This document shows positions 52,234-61,593 of a DNA stretch of 64,000 nucleotides, piece by piece. The DNA is from Lachnoanaerobaculum sp. OBRC5-5 (GTDB lineage Bacteria > Bacillota > Clostridia > Lachnospirales > Lachnospiraceae). The notes beneath the pieces are model-generated. The model did not search any database and was not told the DNA's origin. It worked only from the letters and a program-made list of their open reading frames with translations. The translations under genes and the position numbers were made by a program. The stretch covers positions 405,653-469,652 of the forward strand of contig NZ_JH815185.1 in NCBI RefSeq assembly GCF_000296385.1, given 5' to 3'. Each line of letters begins with the position of its first letter. The first letter of the stretch is position 1.

Positions 52234-54817
52234 ATACCTTTTTTACCTGCCTGTTATCGATCTTATATATAGTAAGTAAATCAAAGAGCAGATTACTGTC
52301 TTTCGGGTAGGATAAATATCTTGCCTCCCAAGCAGGACCGAACTTTTCCTTATACTTTCTCAGGCCGCCGAAGGAATAGAAACGACTTGTGAAACTGTAA
52401 ACTAAAAATGCAAGTTTCTCATTTAAAAAGCTGTGATCATACTGACCGACATTTGAAAGAGGAGCCATTCCAAGGTCAAAGTATCTTACATTATTTTCCT
52501 TCATATAAAGAAAAATTCGTACAAAGAGATAGTCCATAATACCGTTTCTTTCCGTTTTAGGATCGTAGCGCATAAGGTCTATACTTGACTCATTATCATC
52601 ATTACATACCAAAAAGTTTGCAAATGCCTGAATATTTCCGGAACCATCAAGCACACAGGCTATGGGTGCAAGTGAAAGATAATCTCTGTCAAAATACCCT
52701 AAAGAAAAGCCCTTTTCCTGCCTGCCAGAAAGCCAGTCATCTGAAATATTTTTTAATTCATCCAAAAAATCATTTGAAAAAGGCGGAAACTCTACTTTAA
52801 AGGAATATCCGCTGTTTTCTCCACGATTTGTAATAGCACGAAACTTTCTTCCGGCTTTTCCGGTCAGATCGAATTCATCCAGATTAACTTTTGCAGTTTC
52901 ACCAAATTTCATAAAATCATAGCCGAAATTGTGCAGGAGTAAAGTGGTATCCTGACTTATTTCATAAAAAAGAGGTATAAGATTTTTGTCTTCAGCATCT
53001 TTTATAAATGAAGATACAGCTTTATTAAAATATTCACTTCTACCTATAGGATCCCCCATAACAACAGCCTTACCGTCTTCTAAGGCAAATTGAAAAGCTA
53101 CGAGATCTTTTTCATCTTCAGTGTAATAATAGATAAGTTTATCTCCCAAAAATGCAAGAGAAGCATTTAAGTCGGTATTATCAAAACTTTCTAAAAACTC
53201 TTTATAACGAGATTTTTCAAATTTTTCTCCAAAGGAAAAATGTTTATCCTTTGCCATAGATTCCACTGCAATATAAAAGAATGCAATAATCAGTAAGTAT
53301 GCAAAAAGATGTAAAAAGTGAATGAAAAATCCGTTAAAAAAATGTGTTCCCATAGAAGTCTTTGAGAGGAAACCGTTATGGTGGAAGAGAAGAAAGCCCA
53401 AACTGTTTCCACCTGTATTTCCCCTTGATACATACAAAAGAAATACAGTGATTACAAAGCTGGAAACTATATATCCTATATCTTTTATTCTGTCCTCTAA
53501 AGGATAGAAAAATGACTTTCTGTTTAAGCTGTTTCTCTCAGTATATAAAAGCATTAAAAATACAAGTATATAAAGACTGCCAAAAACAGAGTAACCGCCC
53601 AGATTGATATAAATAAGGCTTATGAGGCATAGTACAACACAAAAAGGTTTTGCAAATGCAGAATGTCTTTTTATCAATCTTCCAAGCAGGAAGAAAAGGC
53701 TTCCAAGAAGAAAACTTGGAAATTGAAAGAGCAGTTGACCTCGGATTGGATCCATTTTCCCTATAAAAGGTATGTTATGAATTTCATCGGGAAGTATTGC
53801 ACTTGCCATAAGGAAAAAGCCGAAGAAATTTGCCATGAAATGAAGTATTCCACGGCGTACTATGTTTGAGAGTTTCCCGGGTAAACCAAGAAACTTGTCA
53901 TTTATTTGGCCTGCCATACTTTTTATAAATAAAATCAGTCCTATAAAGAACGGAATAAAATAATAAAAAATACGGAAAAGCAAAAGCCAACTTGCAGCTT
54001 CATTATGGTTTAATGAAAGATGGAGCAGGCCTCCTATCATTATCAGATCAAAACTTCCAAGACTTCCCGGTATCATTGAAACAATACCTATACAAATGGA
54101 AATACAATATAAAGGAAGTATATTTACAAATGAAATATTGTAACCAAGTACTCTTCCTACATAGAAGAAAAATCCGGATACAAACAGCCAATCCAAAAGT
54201 GAGGTGCATATGAGAGCAAGTATTTTCTTCTTGCTCAAATTTCCGAAGTAGTCAAGCCTTTTTCTTGTAGATAGGAAAAGTAGTGCCGGAAGTATAAGAG
54301 AGGCAAGTACAAGTACAAAACTATATGTCTTTAAAGTACTATTCTTATCATGAGAAAACAGCAATAACAATGATATAAACGACAATAAAGAAAGTCCCGA
54401 CATAAAATACGGCATTACCTTTGATATGCCTTTCATTGTTTTACCTTCCTGTTCTTCATCGGAAAAATAGCTGTATCTAAGTCCGACATCCACAAGTCCC
54501 GCAAAGCCTATAAGATTATTTAAGCTGTTTATAGTCCAGCTGTTTTCAATAAGCTTAAATATAGATATTTTCTTGCCAAGTTCTTTTGTCAGTATATAGT
54601 CATACAGCATCATAGGAGAAACTGCAAGAATACCGAAAATAAAAAGGCTAAAAATCTGTAATACAGACAAATGACGAAGTATATCCTTTACGGCACTGAA
54701 AGAAACAGTCTTTCTCATATGAGAAAATTCTATCAGAACCAAGATAAGTATACTTACAAACAAAATGCCTTTTAAAACATTTTTATATTTTTTAAAAAAA
54801 GAGATGATCTTTTGCAT
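52232..54817 (-). CDS. mprF: MprF, phosphatidylglycerol lysyltransferase/flippase
   Basis: 861 residues. The N-terminal part (to about 540) is a multi-helix membrane flippase domain with the LPG synthetase/flippase pattern (IPGSLGSFDLIMIGG). The C-terminal cytoplasmic DUF2156 domain transfers an amino acid from aminoacyl-tRNA to phosphatidylglycerol (VMGDPIGRSEYFNKAV, FSLGYFDRDYLSLAPIACVLD, NGIMDYLFVRIFLYMKENNVRYFDLGMAPLSNVG). Aminoacylated lipid lowers the negative surface charge and gives resistance to cationic antimicrobial peptides. Lys versus Ala specificity cannot be told from sequence. SD ACGGAGGTAAACATGC. A hydrolase gene lies 25 bases upstream in the same direction. Confidence 0.94.
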   Translation of the reverse strand: MQKIISFFKKYKNVLKGILFVSILILVLIEFSHMRKTVSFSAVKDILRHLSVLQIFSLFIFGILAVSPMMLYDYILTKELGKKISIFKLIENSWTINSLNNLIGFAGLVDVGLRYSYFSDEEQEGKTMKGISKVMPYFMSGLSLLSFISLLLLFSHDKNSTLKTYSFVLVLASLILPALLFLSTRKRLDYFGNLSKKKILALICTSLLDWLFVSGFFFYVGRVLGYNISFVNILPLYCISICIGIVSMIPGSLGSFDLIMIGGLLHLSLNHNEAASWLLLFRIFYYFIPFFIGLILFIKSMAGQINDKFLGLPGKLSNIVRRGILHFMANFFGFFLMASAILPDEIHNIPFIGKMDPIRGQLLFQFPSFLLGSLFFLLGRLIKRHSAFAKPFCVVLCLISLIYINLGGYSVFGSLYILVFLMLLYTERNSLNRKSFFYPLEDRIKDIGYIVSSFVITVFLLYVSRGNTGGNSLGFLLFHHNGFLSKTSMGTHFFNGFFIHFLHLFAYLLIIAFFYIAVESMAKDKHFSFGEKFEKSRYKEFLESFDNTDLNASLAFLGDKLIYYYTEDEKDLVAFQFALEDGKAVVMGDPIGRSEYFNKAVSSFIKDAEDKNLIPLFYEISQDTTLLLHNFGYDFMKFGETAKVNLDEFDLTGKAGRKFRAITNRGENSGYSFKVEFPPFSNDFLDELKNISDDWLSGRQEKGFSLGYFDRDYLSLAPIACVLDGSGNIQAFANFLVCNDDNESSIDLMRYDPKTERNGIMDYLFVRIFLYMKENNVRYFDLGMAPLSNVGQYDHSFLNEKLAFLVYSFTSRFYSFGGLRKYKEKFGPAWEARYLSYPKDSNLLFDLLTIYKIDNRQVKKV

Positions 54818-54842
54818 GTTTACCTCCGTAAAGAATTAAAAA

Positions 54843-55559
54843 TCACTGAGTACAACTTTGTATATAGCTTACCATTTTGGAAACAGTCCGGTTAAAGTAG
54901 TTACTGTCCTTTTTGGGGATATTGTGTCCTTGGTTTTTCCTCTTTATAAACTTACCCCTAGGGAAAAGTTCTGCAATAGATATGCTGTGCTCCCTTTTGA
55001 TCATATCATGGTCTCCAACCAAAACTATGACAGGATAGTTTGATTTGGAGAAAGTTTTTTGGGGAATATTCAGATCTTCACGTAAGAGTGGAGAGACCTT
55101 TGATCTTCTTTTAAAACAGGGGAAGATTATACCCAGAGTTTTATATAAGACTTCTTCAAGATAACAAGCGTATCCGGGGAGAAATTTCAGACCCTTAAAA
55201 CTGATATTGCCGCTGTTTGCCAAGATACCTGCGACTCTCTCTTGGTGAAGTGCAGCATACTTTATGGCAAGATTTGCACCGTCGCTATGTCCTACCAGAA
55301 GACATTTTTCTATATTTAGATATGAAAGCAGCTCATCAAGACTGTCAGCCAGATAAGAAAAGCTTATTTTCCCCAAAATATCTCCCGATTTACCATGTCC
55401 CAAGCTGTCTACAAAAATAAGCTTATAGTATCTGCCCAAAACCATTTGCTTTTTAAAATAACTGCTTTCCAAATTGTTTCCGTGCAAGAATACAATCGGA
55501 AAGCCTTTTCCTATGATTTCATAATGGATTCTTTCTCCGTTACTACGATAAAATTCCAT
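54843..55559 (-). CDS. Alpha/beta hydrolase
   Basis: 238 residues, compact alpha/beta hydrolase. Oxyanion region FLHGNN (24-29), nucleophile Ser92 in LLVGHSDGAN, acid Asp in VLVGDHDMI and base His in NQGHNIPKK near the C-terminus. No signal peptide. First gene of a two-gene minus-strand unit with mprF (25 bases apart). Some bacteria couple MprF with an aminoacyl-phosphatidylglycerol hydrolase (VirJ/AhyD-like) that reverses the modification. That role is a hypothesis based only on adjacency, and those enzymes are usually secreted. Confidence 0.85.
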   Translation of the reverse strand: MEFYRSNGERIHYEIIGKGFPIVFLHGNNLESSYFKKQMVLGRYYKLIFVDSLGHGKSGDILGKISFSYLADSLDELLSYLNIEKCLLVGHSDGANLAIKYAALHQERVAGILANSGNISFKGLKFLPGYACYLEEVLYKTLGIIFPCFKRRSKVSPLLREDLNIPQKTFSKSNYPVIVLVGDHDMIKREHSISIAELFPRGKFIKRKNQGHNIPKKDSNYFNRTVSKMVSYIQSCTQ

Positions 55560-55761
55560 TTCATCACACTTTCTATGCTTTATTTCGTATCATGTTCTAG
55601 CACAATGAAAGTGGAATGTCAAATTAAGTTTGGATGAAGTATGGGAATTTCAAATTGAGATTTAATTATATGTGAGAAAATGCTATTATTATAGACAGAG
55701 AGGTGAAAGTATAAATTGTAAAATAGATAATGTATAATTAGTAATATTATTAATTGATTTT

Positions 55762-56310
55762 ATGGAGTTTAGAATGCTTTTATGGACTATTCAACATAAG
55801 GCTGCCTATGATATTTTTCTTGAGACAGGTAGACTTATAGCAAATGAAAAATATTTATTGTTTGATGGTGGATTACGTTGTTATTATGAATGGATTGCCG
55901 AACAGATGAAAAAACGTATTGGAAGGCCACCAAATGATGTAAAATACCCTGTATGGGCGTAGTATCAATGGGAAGGTGTAAGAAAACGTCCTGATATGAG
56001 GATTCATAGATATGGAGGTAAGAAGGGAACACCTGTAGTTTTGCTAACTATAGATATACCTGACAATATGGTTTTACTGTCAGACTTTGATATGTGGCAT
56101 GTTGTATTGAATGACGGATATTTACCACTATATGATAAAGATGATATTGAAGATCCAAGTGAAGATGAAAAATTGAAAAGCTGGGAAAATGTTTTTTGTA
56201 TAGATGAAGTAACCGACTGTTGGTATGTACCGAAATCTACTCAAGCAACATTTTGGGAGTTAAAAAAGGAATGGGTTTTGAAGGCGGAGCATTTTGTTTT
56301 AGCCAGATAA
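55762..56310 (+). pseudogene. DUF3841 protein broken by one in-frame TAG
   Basis: A single frame reads MLLWTIQHKAAYDIFLETGR, then IAEQMKKRIGRPPNDVKYPVWA, TAG at 55960-55962, then YQWEGVRKRPDMRIHRYGG, IPDNMVLLSDFDMWHVVLND and ATFWELKKEWVLKAEHFV. This is an otherwise full-length DUF3841 protein. From family memory the stopped codon is the Trp in VWAWYQWEG, so a TGG to TAG change explains it. No deletion or frameshift is visible, so inactivation is recent. Function of the family is unknown. No strong SD precedes the first ATG. Confidence 0.8.
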
Positions 56311-56342
56311 ATATAATTTAAGGCCTGTGGTAGGAGGTATAG

Positions 56343-57029
56343 GTGATAACAGATAATAATAAAGTAAAGTTTAATATAAAAGATAAAGTAATCACTCTAT
56401 TCAAGTCACCTGATACAAATGCTCCTTTGATTGTTTTTAATATTTTTGAAGGTGATGGCGAAGATTTATATCAAGCATTGCAGAATATGGGCTGCACTTC
56501 CATAAATTTACTTGTGATTGGAAATATTGATTGGAATCATGATATGTCACCATGGTATATGCCTTCAATCTATTCTAAAGAAAAATCTTTTAGCGGCGGT
56601 GCAGATGAGTATCTTAGATTGCTTATAGATGACATTTTGCCAAAGGCAAAGGAGATGATAGATGGCGAACCCGGATTTACAGGAATAACAGGATATTCAC
56701 TTGCAGGTCTTTTTGCTGTTTATGCTATGTATAAAACCGATGCATTTGACAGAGTGGCAAGTATGTCAGGCTCACTTTGGTTTCATGACTTTATTGAATA
56801 CTGCAAAAGAAATGATTGTAGGAAGTTACCTGATAAAATATATTTTTCTCTGGGGGATAAAGAGGCAAATACACGCAATCCTGTATTAAAAATTGTGGAA
56901 GATAATACAAGAGAGCTTTCAGAGTATTTTAAGAAACTTGGGAGCGAGGTGATATTTGAATTGAATCCGGGTAATCATTTCACAGATACAATTCTTCGCA
57001 TTGCAAAGGGAATAAAGGCAATTTTATAG
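56343..57029 (+). CDS. Esterase-like alpha/beta hydrolase
   Basis: 228 residues. The nucleophile elbow is GYSLAG (Ser119), with a later MSGSLWF segment and a C-terminal GNHFTDT holding the presumed catalytic His. The overall order resembles the enterochelin-esterase/putative-esterase group rather than lipases. No signal peptide. Start GTG with an excellent SD (AGGAGGTATAG). It lies 32 bases after the DUF3841 relic and may have shared its transcript. Substrate unknown. Confidence 0.82.
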   Translation: MITDNNKVKFNIKDKVITLFKSPDTNAPLIVFNIFEGDGEDLYQALQNMGCTSINLLVIGNIDWNHDMSPWYMPSIYSKEKSFSGGADEYLRLLIDDILPKAKEMIDGEPGFTGITGYSLAGLFAVYAMYKTDAFDRVASMSGSLWFHDFIEYCKRNDCRKLPDKIYFSLGDKEANTRNPVLKIVEDNTRELSEYFKKLGSEVIFELNPGNHFTDTILRIAKGIKAIL

Positions 57030-57104
57030 TTTTTATTAAAAGAACAAAAAAATTATTCAAGAGTTGTATTAAATTATACTAATATTATTGCATATTAGTA
57101 TTTA

Positions 57105-57689
57105 CGCTCAAGTATTTGTACCTGCATGAAATGTGGGAATATTTACATACGAATAGCTTGGAATAATCAAGGAAAGAAATCAATTGTGTGGAGATGCTGC
57201 ACAAGGGAGAAAAGGGGAGCATCATATTGTTTTGCACCGATAGTGCAGGAGGAAGAACTTAAACATGCAGTTATCGATGCCATGAATGCTGTTTTGGAAA
57301 ACTCCCAAGATATGATAGATATCCTGGAAGAGAATATTCTGGAAGTTATCAGACAAGATAATTCTGTTGAAATAGAGGAAATTAATAATACTATTGCAGA
57401 AAAACAGAAGAAACTCTTGGATTTGGCATACGGCAAAAAGACTATTCTAAATGGTCTGATGAAAGGGGAGATCTTAGACAGCACAAGCAGTTACTTTTGG
57501 TAAAGCATGCTCAGAGAAGGCACTAGACAACGAATCAATGAACTTGCAGCCTATGTTAAAATGAATGATACTCAGATAATAGAGTATGATGATAAGCTAG
57601 TTAGAAAATATATCGAGCAGATACAGATCTATTATGATAAGTTTATGGTCTGTTTTAAAGCAAAGATTGAAACCAATGTTTTAAGGTAA
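57105..57689 (+). pseudogene. C-terminal remnant of a large serine recombinase
   Basis: One frame contains the recombinase zinc ribbon (CMKCGNIYIRIAWNNQGKKS, then VWRCCTREKRGASYC), a charged coiled-coil (IAEKQKKLLDLAYGKKTILNG), a TAA at 57501-57503, and continues in the same frame with the usual tail (RQRINELAAYVKMNDTQIIEYDDKLVRKYIEQIQIYYDKF). The resolvase catalytic domain and most of the recombinase domain are missing. Such integrases carry genomic islands, so this relic marks an old island border next to the GHKL-ATPase operon. Confidence 0.85.
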
Positions 57690-57787
57690 AATTCAAAGAA
57701 TCAGTAGCGTCCAGAGGAAAGTCTGGGCGTATTAATTTGCAAATAATTATAATATATAAAAAATAATATCGAAATAAATACAATGTA

Positions 57788-57816
57788 TTGACACATAAAG
57801 TAAAAATATATAAAAT
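57788..57816 (+). promoter_or_regulatory. Consensus-like promoter of the GHKL-ATPase operon
   Basis: TTGACA at 57788-57793, 17-nt spacer and TAAAAT at 57811-57816. The first gene starts 31 bases later. A hairpin CGTCCAGA/TCTGGGCG lies upstream, near 57709-57730. The operon thus has its own promoter and is not dependent on the recombinase relic. Confidence 0.78.
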
Positions 57817-57846
57817 AAAATAAAAATATAAGATGAGGAGAAAAAT

Positions 57847-58071
57847 ATGACTGAATCAAAACATGATAAATTTATTAGAGTTGCTGAGTCTAGAACAAAT
57901 AAAATCATCGATATGATTCGACTTTTAAGTAACTGCTCTAATACAGCAACATACGAATACACAGATGAAGACGTAAAAAAGATTTTCTCTGCATTAGAAT
58001 CAGAATTAAAAGCTTGCAAAAGTAAGTATCAAGATATTAGCAATAAGGAAAATAAATTTACTTTGAGGTGA
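57847..58071 (+). CDS. Small protein, first gene of the GHKL-ATPase operon
   Basis: 74 residues with no recognised family. Sequence is helical and charged: RVAESRTNKIIDMIRLLSNC, NTATYEYTDEDVKKIFSALE, then a lysine-rich tail. The first part, with RVAESRTNKI near the N-terminus, looks like a short helical assembly motif; it occurs in small proteins in which I recall no function. SD ATGAGGAGAAAAAT. It ends five bases before the ATPase gene, so the two are surely co-expressed. It may be a regulator or partner of the ATPase. Confidence 0.72.
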   Translation: MTESKHDKFIRVAESRTNKIIDMIRLLSNCSNTATYEYTDEDVKKIFSALESELKACKSKYQDISNKENKFTLR

Positions 58072-58076
58072 TTTAG

Positions 58077-59990
58077 ATGACTATAGAGTGGAAGTTTCCG
58101 CATAATGGGTTTGGACAAGTGCGTGGAGTGTCGGATGCAGGTATTGAAACATTTACAGGAACAGAGATTCAGTCATTGGCAAGAGAAATTTGTCAGAACT
58201 CATTAGATGCAACGGTGGAAGGCAGTAATGCAACCATTAAAGTTGATTTTGAACAGTATAGAATTCCCTCTTCTGATATTCCTGGATATGAGCAGTATGT
58301 TTCTAAAATTCAGAAAGCTTATAATTATTGGTCGAAAAAGAATAGCGAAAAGACTATTAAGGTACTGAAAAAGGCATTAAATGCAATTAAGATGCCTACT
58401 ACAGTTGTTTTGCGAATTAGCGATTTTAACACAACTGGACTTAGTCATCCATATGAGGATAGTGACGAAGGCTGGAATGCATTGACAAAACTTGATGGTG
58501 GTGCGACAAAAACTGGTGATAAAGCTGGAGCCTTTGGGATAGGAAAGAATGCACCATTTACAAATTCGGATTATAGACTGGTCTTTTATAGAACTCTGAA
58601 TGAAGATCAAGAGACTGCTGCACAGGGAATGTCACGCTTTATATCTTTTCCGGAGGATTTAAGCAATAGTATGAATACAATGACAACCGGAATTGGTTAC
58701 TATGGAAATCCAGAAGGCAACTTACCTGTTGATTCTATCAGTGAGTTGGAAAAACTATATCAGAGATCTGAGATTGGTACAGATGTTTTTGTGTATGGAT
58801 TTAATGCGGGATATGAATGGAATATCGATGTAATTAACGAGGTTCTGGAAAACTTCTTAATGTCTATTCACAAAAATTTATTAAGCGTAACGGTTGCCAA
58901 TAAAGCAATCAATAGTTCTACACTTGCAAGTTATCTCAGTACATATAATGTAAAAATAAAAAATGCATATTGGTACTACCAAGTGCTTGTTCGACCTGAA
59001 ACAAAAGTATTCAAAAGAGACTTTTATGGGATGGGGACTCTAAAACTTAGCGTTTTAGTCGATCCTTCGGAGAAGTTGAATAGAAAAATTCTGATTACGA
59101 GATCTTCGGGGATGAAATTATTTGCATTAGGTAATATGTTGAGAATTATTTCATTTTCCGGTGTGCTTGAAATGGAAGGTAAAGAGCTTAATGAGTTCTT
59201 TAGAGAAATGGAAACTCCGGCACATGATAAATGGTTGCCAAGCAGACACTCAACTAACGTGCCCCTAGCAAAAGAATATAACAATGAATTAAAAGATTGG
59301 ATAAGAGAATGTGTTCAAACGTTGGGTGAGCATTCTAGTGATGATGAAATTGAAGTCGCAGGTTTGGCAGGTGTTCTTCAGAAGGAATCAGATAAGACTG
59401 ATCAGCGAGGAGATGACAGCAATAAGGAAAGTCTCCAGGATACAATTGGATCCATTACAATTCAATCTCGAACATCAAAAACGAAGCTAAAAGGGTTGTT
59501 TTACGGAAGTGAAGGGAATGGAAAGTCGAAGAAGATGGATACAGAAGGAACCATTGGAGTCGATGGTGGTGATCCAACAACACGTAATTTAGGCGGTACT
59601 AGGCATCGAAGCAAAAAGGATACTCATAAAGGCAGAGTTACTGCAGGTGGACATGATACCGTACATAAAAGGTATGGTGGAGATATAAATCAGGAACTTA
59701 AAAATGTCAGAGTTATTAAGACATCGAGAAATACCTATAGAGTTTCCTTTATTTTGCCACGCGATATTCGTACAGGACATGTTGAGATTGTTACAGTCGG
59801 TGAAAATGATAAATCAAATCGACTTGCAATCGATTCTGCATCTGAGTTGATGGGATGCACAGGAATAAAAAAGAGTTCCGAAGGCGTAAGTTTTTCCAGT
59901 ATGAAGGGAAATGAAAAAGTCCAGTTTGAAATTGCTTTGTTGGATAACCGGGATTATGCGATGGAGGTAAATGTATATGAACATAACTAA
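58077..59990 (+). CDS. GHKL-fold ATPase (MutL/MORC/Hsp90-like) of a probable conflict system
   Basis: 637 residues. The GHKL ATP-binding domain is clear. The N-box is REICQNSLDA (36-45, with Glu37 and Asn41). The second motif is RISDFNTTG (Asp116, Gly121). The lid/G2 motif is GDKAGAFGIGKNAP (147-160). A transducer-like domain follows (KAGYEWNIDV to SGVLEMEGKELNEFF), then a linker rich in charged residues and Gly (about 430-540, RGDDSNKESLQ...GNGKSKKMDTEG) and a beta-rich C-terminal domain (YRVSFILPRDIRTGHVEIVTVGE). No kinase His box or mismatch-repair endonuclease motif is seen. Such ATPases occur in several prokaryotic defence operons. Overlaps the next gene. Confidence 0.82.
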   Translation: MTIEWKFPHNGFGQVRGVSDAGIETFTGTEIQSLAREICQNSLDATVEGSNATIKVDFEQYRIPSSDIPGYEQYVSKIQKAYNYWSKKNSEKTIKVLKKALNAIKMPTTVVLRISDFNTTGLSHPYEDSDEGWNALTKLDGGATKTGDKAGAFGIGKNAPFTNSDYRLVFYRTLNEDQETAAQGMSRFISFPEDLSNSMNTMTTGIGYYGNPEGNLPVDSISELEKLYQRSEIGTDVFVYGFNAGYEWNIDVINEVLENFLMSIHKNLLSVTVANKAINSSTLASYLSTYNVKIKNAYWYYQVLVRPETKVFKRDFYGMGTLKLSVLVDPSEKLNRKILITRSSGMKLFALGNMLRIISFSGVLEMEGKELNEFFREMETPAHDKWLPSRHSTNVPLAKEYNNELKDWIRECVQTLGEHSSDDEIEVAGLAGVLQKESDKTDQRGDDSNKESLQDTIGSITIQSRTSKTKLKGLFYGSEGNGKSKKMDTEGTIGVDGGDPTTRNLGGTRHRSKKDTHKGRVTAGGHDTVHKRYGGDINQELKNVRVIKTSRNTYRVSFILPRDIRTGHVEIVTVGENDKSNRLAIDSASELMGCTGIKKSSEGVSFSSMKGNEKVQFEIALLDNRDYAMEVNVYEHN

Positions 59991-60861
59991 AAGATTATAT
60001 ACATATCCGGTTCTAAGTGAAGAAAGAGATGATTACATGGATTCTGTCTTTGATGCAGATGTGCAGTATAAAATGAATGGTGTTAATAATCTGTTGTTTG
60101 ATTTCGATATAGAAATGGATAACAAAGAACTTCATAAAATGATTCTGGAAGGTAAAGCTGAATATGTGATTCATATTGAATGTGCAAACACATCATATAG
60201 AACTACGATTCATGGTATTTTCAATCACGTAAGCAAAGAAATTCCGATTGAAAGAATCAATGGAAGAATAGAAATTATCGTTTTAATAGTGATAAAAAAA
60301 CATGTTAATCATTTTGTGAATTCTAATTGGAACGATGATTACCAGGGGCTGTCATTTGAACTGTCGAAAGGAAGTATTCTTGCGTATAAAAATATACCAG
60401 CAATTGAGATTGTAAAGAATTACGAGGAATTTAACAACACAAGTTCTATTTTTAAGGTGTATAAGAGATTAACAACTGAACCAAAGCCAATGGAAGTGGA
60501 ACTTTCGACTCCGCAAATTGGTATCGGCTTGGGATTGGAAGAATATGAGATTTATTCTCGTTTCTGTGCTAAAGAAGAATTCCAACCGATATTGAACTCT
60601 ATGATGGTATTCCCTGCATTGGTATACGTTTTTGAAGAGTTAAAACAAGAGAATGGAATTGATAACTACGCAGGTAGAAATTGGTATATTTCTTTATCAA
60701 AGGCCTATGAGAAACGTGGAGTAGACTTGGAAAATGAACTGTTATATTCTGATAAGACTTCTGTGCAGTTAGCACAAGAAGCAATGGAATTACCGTTGAA
60801 TGTTGCATTGAGAAAATTCGCAGATCTGTTCGAAGCTGGTGAGGAAGAGGAGGATGCTTAA
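59977..60861 (+). CDS. Unknown protein of the GHKL-ATPase operon
   Basis: 294 residues from ATG 59977, which has GGAGG nine bases upstream; the ATG at 59971 is too near the SD. No family recognised. The N-terminal half is beta-rich (NLLFDFDIEMDNKELHKMIL, EYVIHIECANTSYRTTIHG) and the C-terminal half helical (FQPILNSMMVFPALVYVFEEL, YAGRNWYISLSKAYEKRGVD), closing with an acidic EAGEEEEDA. No signal peptide. The gene overlaps the ATPase gene by 14 bases and abuts the next gene with no spacer. This implies a stoichiometric partner of the ATPase. Confidence 0.75.
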   Translation: MNITKRLYTYPVLSEERDDYMDSVFDADVQYKMNGVNNLLFDFDIEMDNKELHKMILEGKAEYVIHIECANTSYRTTIHGIFNHVSKEIPIERINGRIEIIVLIVIKKHVNHFVNSNWNDDYQGLSFELSKGSILAYKNIPAIEIVKNYEEFNNTSSIFKVYKRLTTEPKPMEVELSTPQIGIGLGLEEYEIYSRFCAKEEFQPILNSMMVFPALVYVFEELKQENGIDNYAGRNWYISLSKAYEKRGVDLENELLYSDKTSVQLAQEAMELPLNVALRKFADLFEAGEEEEDA

Positions 60862-61578
60862 ATGAAATTATATTTTATGAAAAAAGAAGCATTGGACATC
60901 CTTAAATCCAACCTTGATATTGTTTACAACATGTATTTCACGGAAAAGGATAATAAATGGCTTTGGAAAGTCTGTGGAGGAGATCCGTTTATCGAATTTA
61001 AGGAGATACAAGATTTCCAGTTGGCTCCAATTGATTCTGACTTGTCAAAAGGTGAAGTTGAGTTCGCAAATTGCAAGATTATTTATCAGCACTTGTCATT
61101 TTTGACAGAGTCGCAGGCTTGTGACGAAAGGTTGTGGGCGGGACTATGTCATTCGGTTTATTATGGTTACCTTAGAAAAAGATGGGATTATAATGAAAAA
61201 TCACCTAAAACGCAGAAAGAGGCTGTATCAAATATAAAATCGAGATTCTTCTTTTCAGGTGGTACAAGAGCCGGATTATTTAGAAATTCAGTAGCCAAGT
61301 GTTGGTGGGTTGGAAGAAATACTTATGATCCAAGTAATGTAACAAATCCATTTGAAAAACTGGATATTATAGGCAGCAACGATATTAGTAGTAAGATTTC
61401 GGACATTTTTTACAGTAATAATTTTTCTGCGAATCCGATTATTTTGAATGGCATTGTTAAGGCGTTCAAGAACTTTAAAGAGGAAAATACACAGCTTTCA
61501 CTCAAGGAGCATATAAGATCATCATTGCAATTTTTGAACGCAGTAGGTGGAGGAGTAGTTCTCGATTGTCTCGATTAG
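60862..61578 (+). CDS. DUF6339-like protein of the GHKL-ATPase operon
   Basis: 238 residues to a TAG. The pattern LTESQACDERLWAGLCHSVYYGYLRKRW and FFFSGGTRAGLFRNSVAKCWWVGRNTYD resembles what I recall of DUF6339; the name is tentative and the function unknown. The ATG follows the preceding stop directly. The reading frame continues past the TAG (61576-61578) with GEIADMLIDNIYGIL into the GreA-like segment, without a frameshift. So the two were probably one protein of about 355 residues, and the present TAG splits it. Confidence 0.72.
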   Translation: MKLYFMKKEALDILKSNLDIVYNMYFTEKDNKWLWKVCGGDPFIEFKEIQDFQLAPIDSDLSKGEVEFANCKIIYQHLSFLTESQACDERLWAGLCHSVYYGYLRKRWDYNEKSPKTQKEAVSNIKSRFFFSGGTRAGLFRNSVAKCWWVGRNTYDPSNVTNPFEKLDIIGSNDISSKISDIFYSNNFSANPIILNGIVKAFKNFKEENTQLSLKEHIRSSLQFLNAVGGGVVLDCLD

Positions 61579-61593
61579 GGCGAGATTGCAGAC

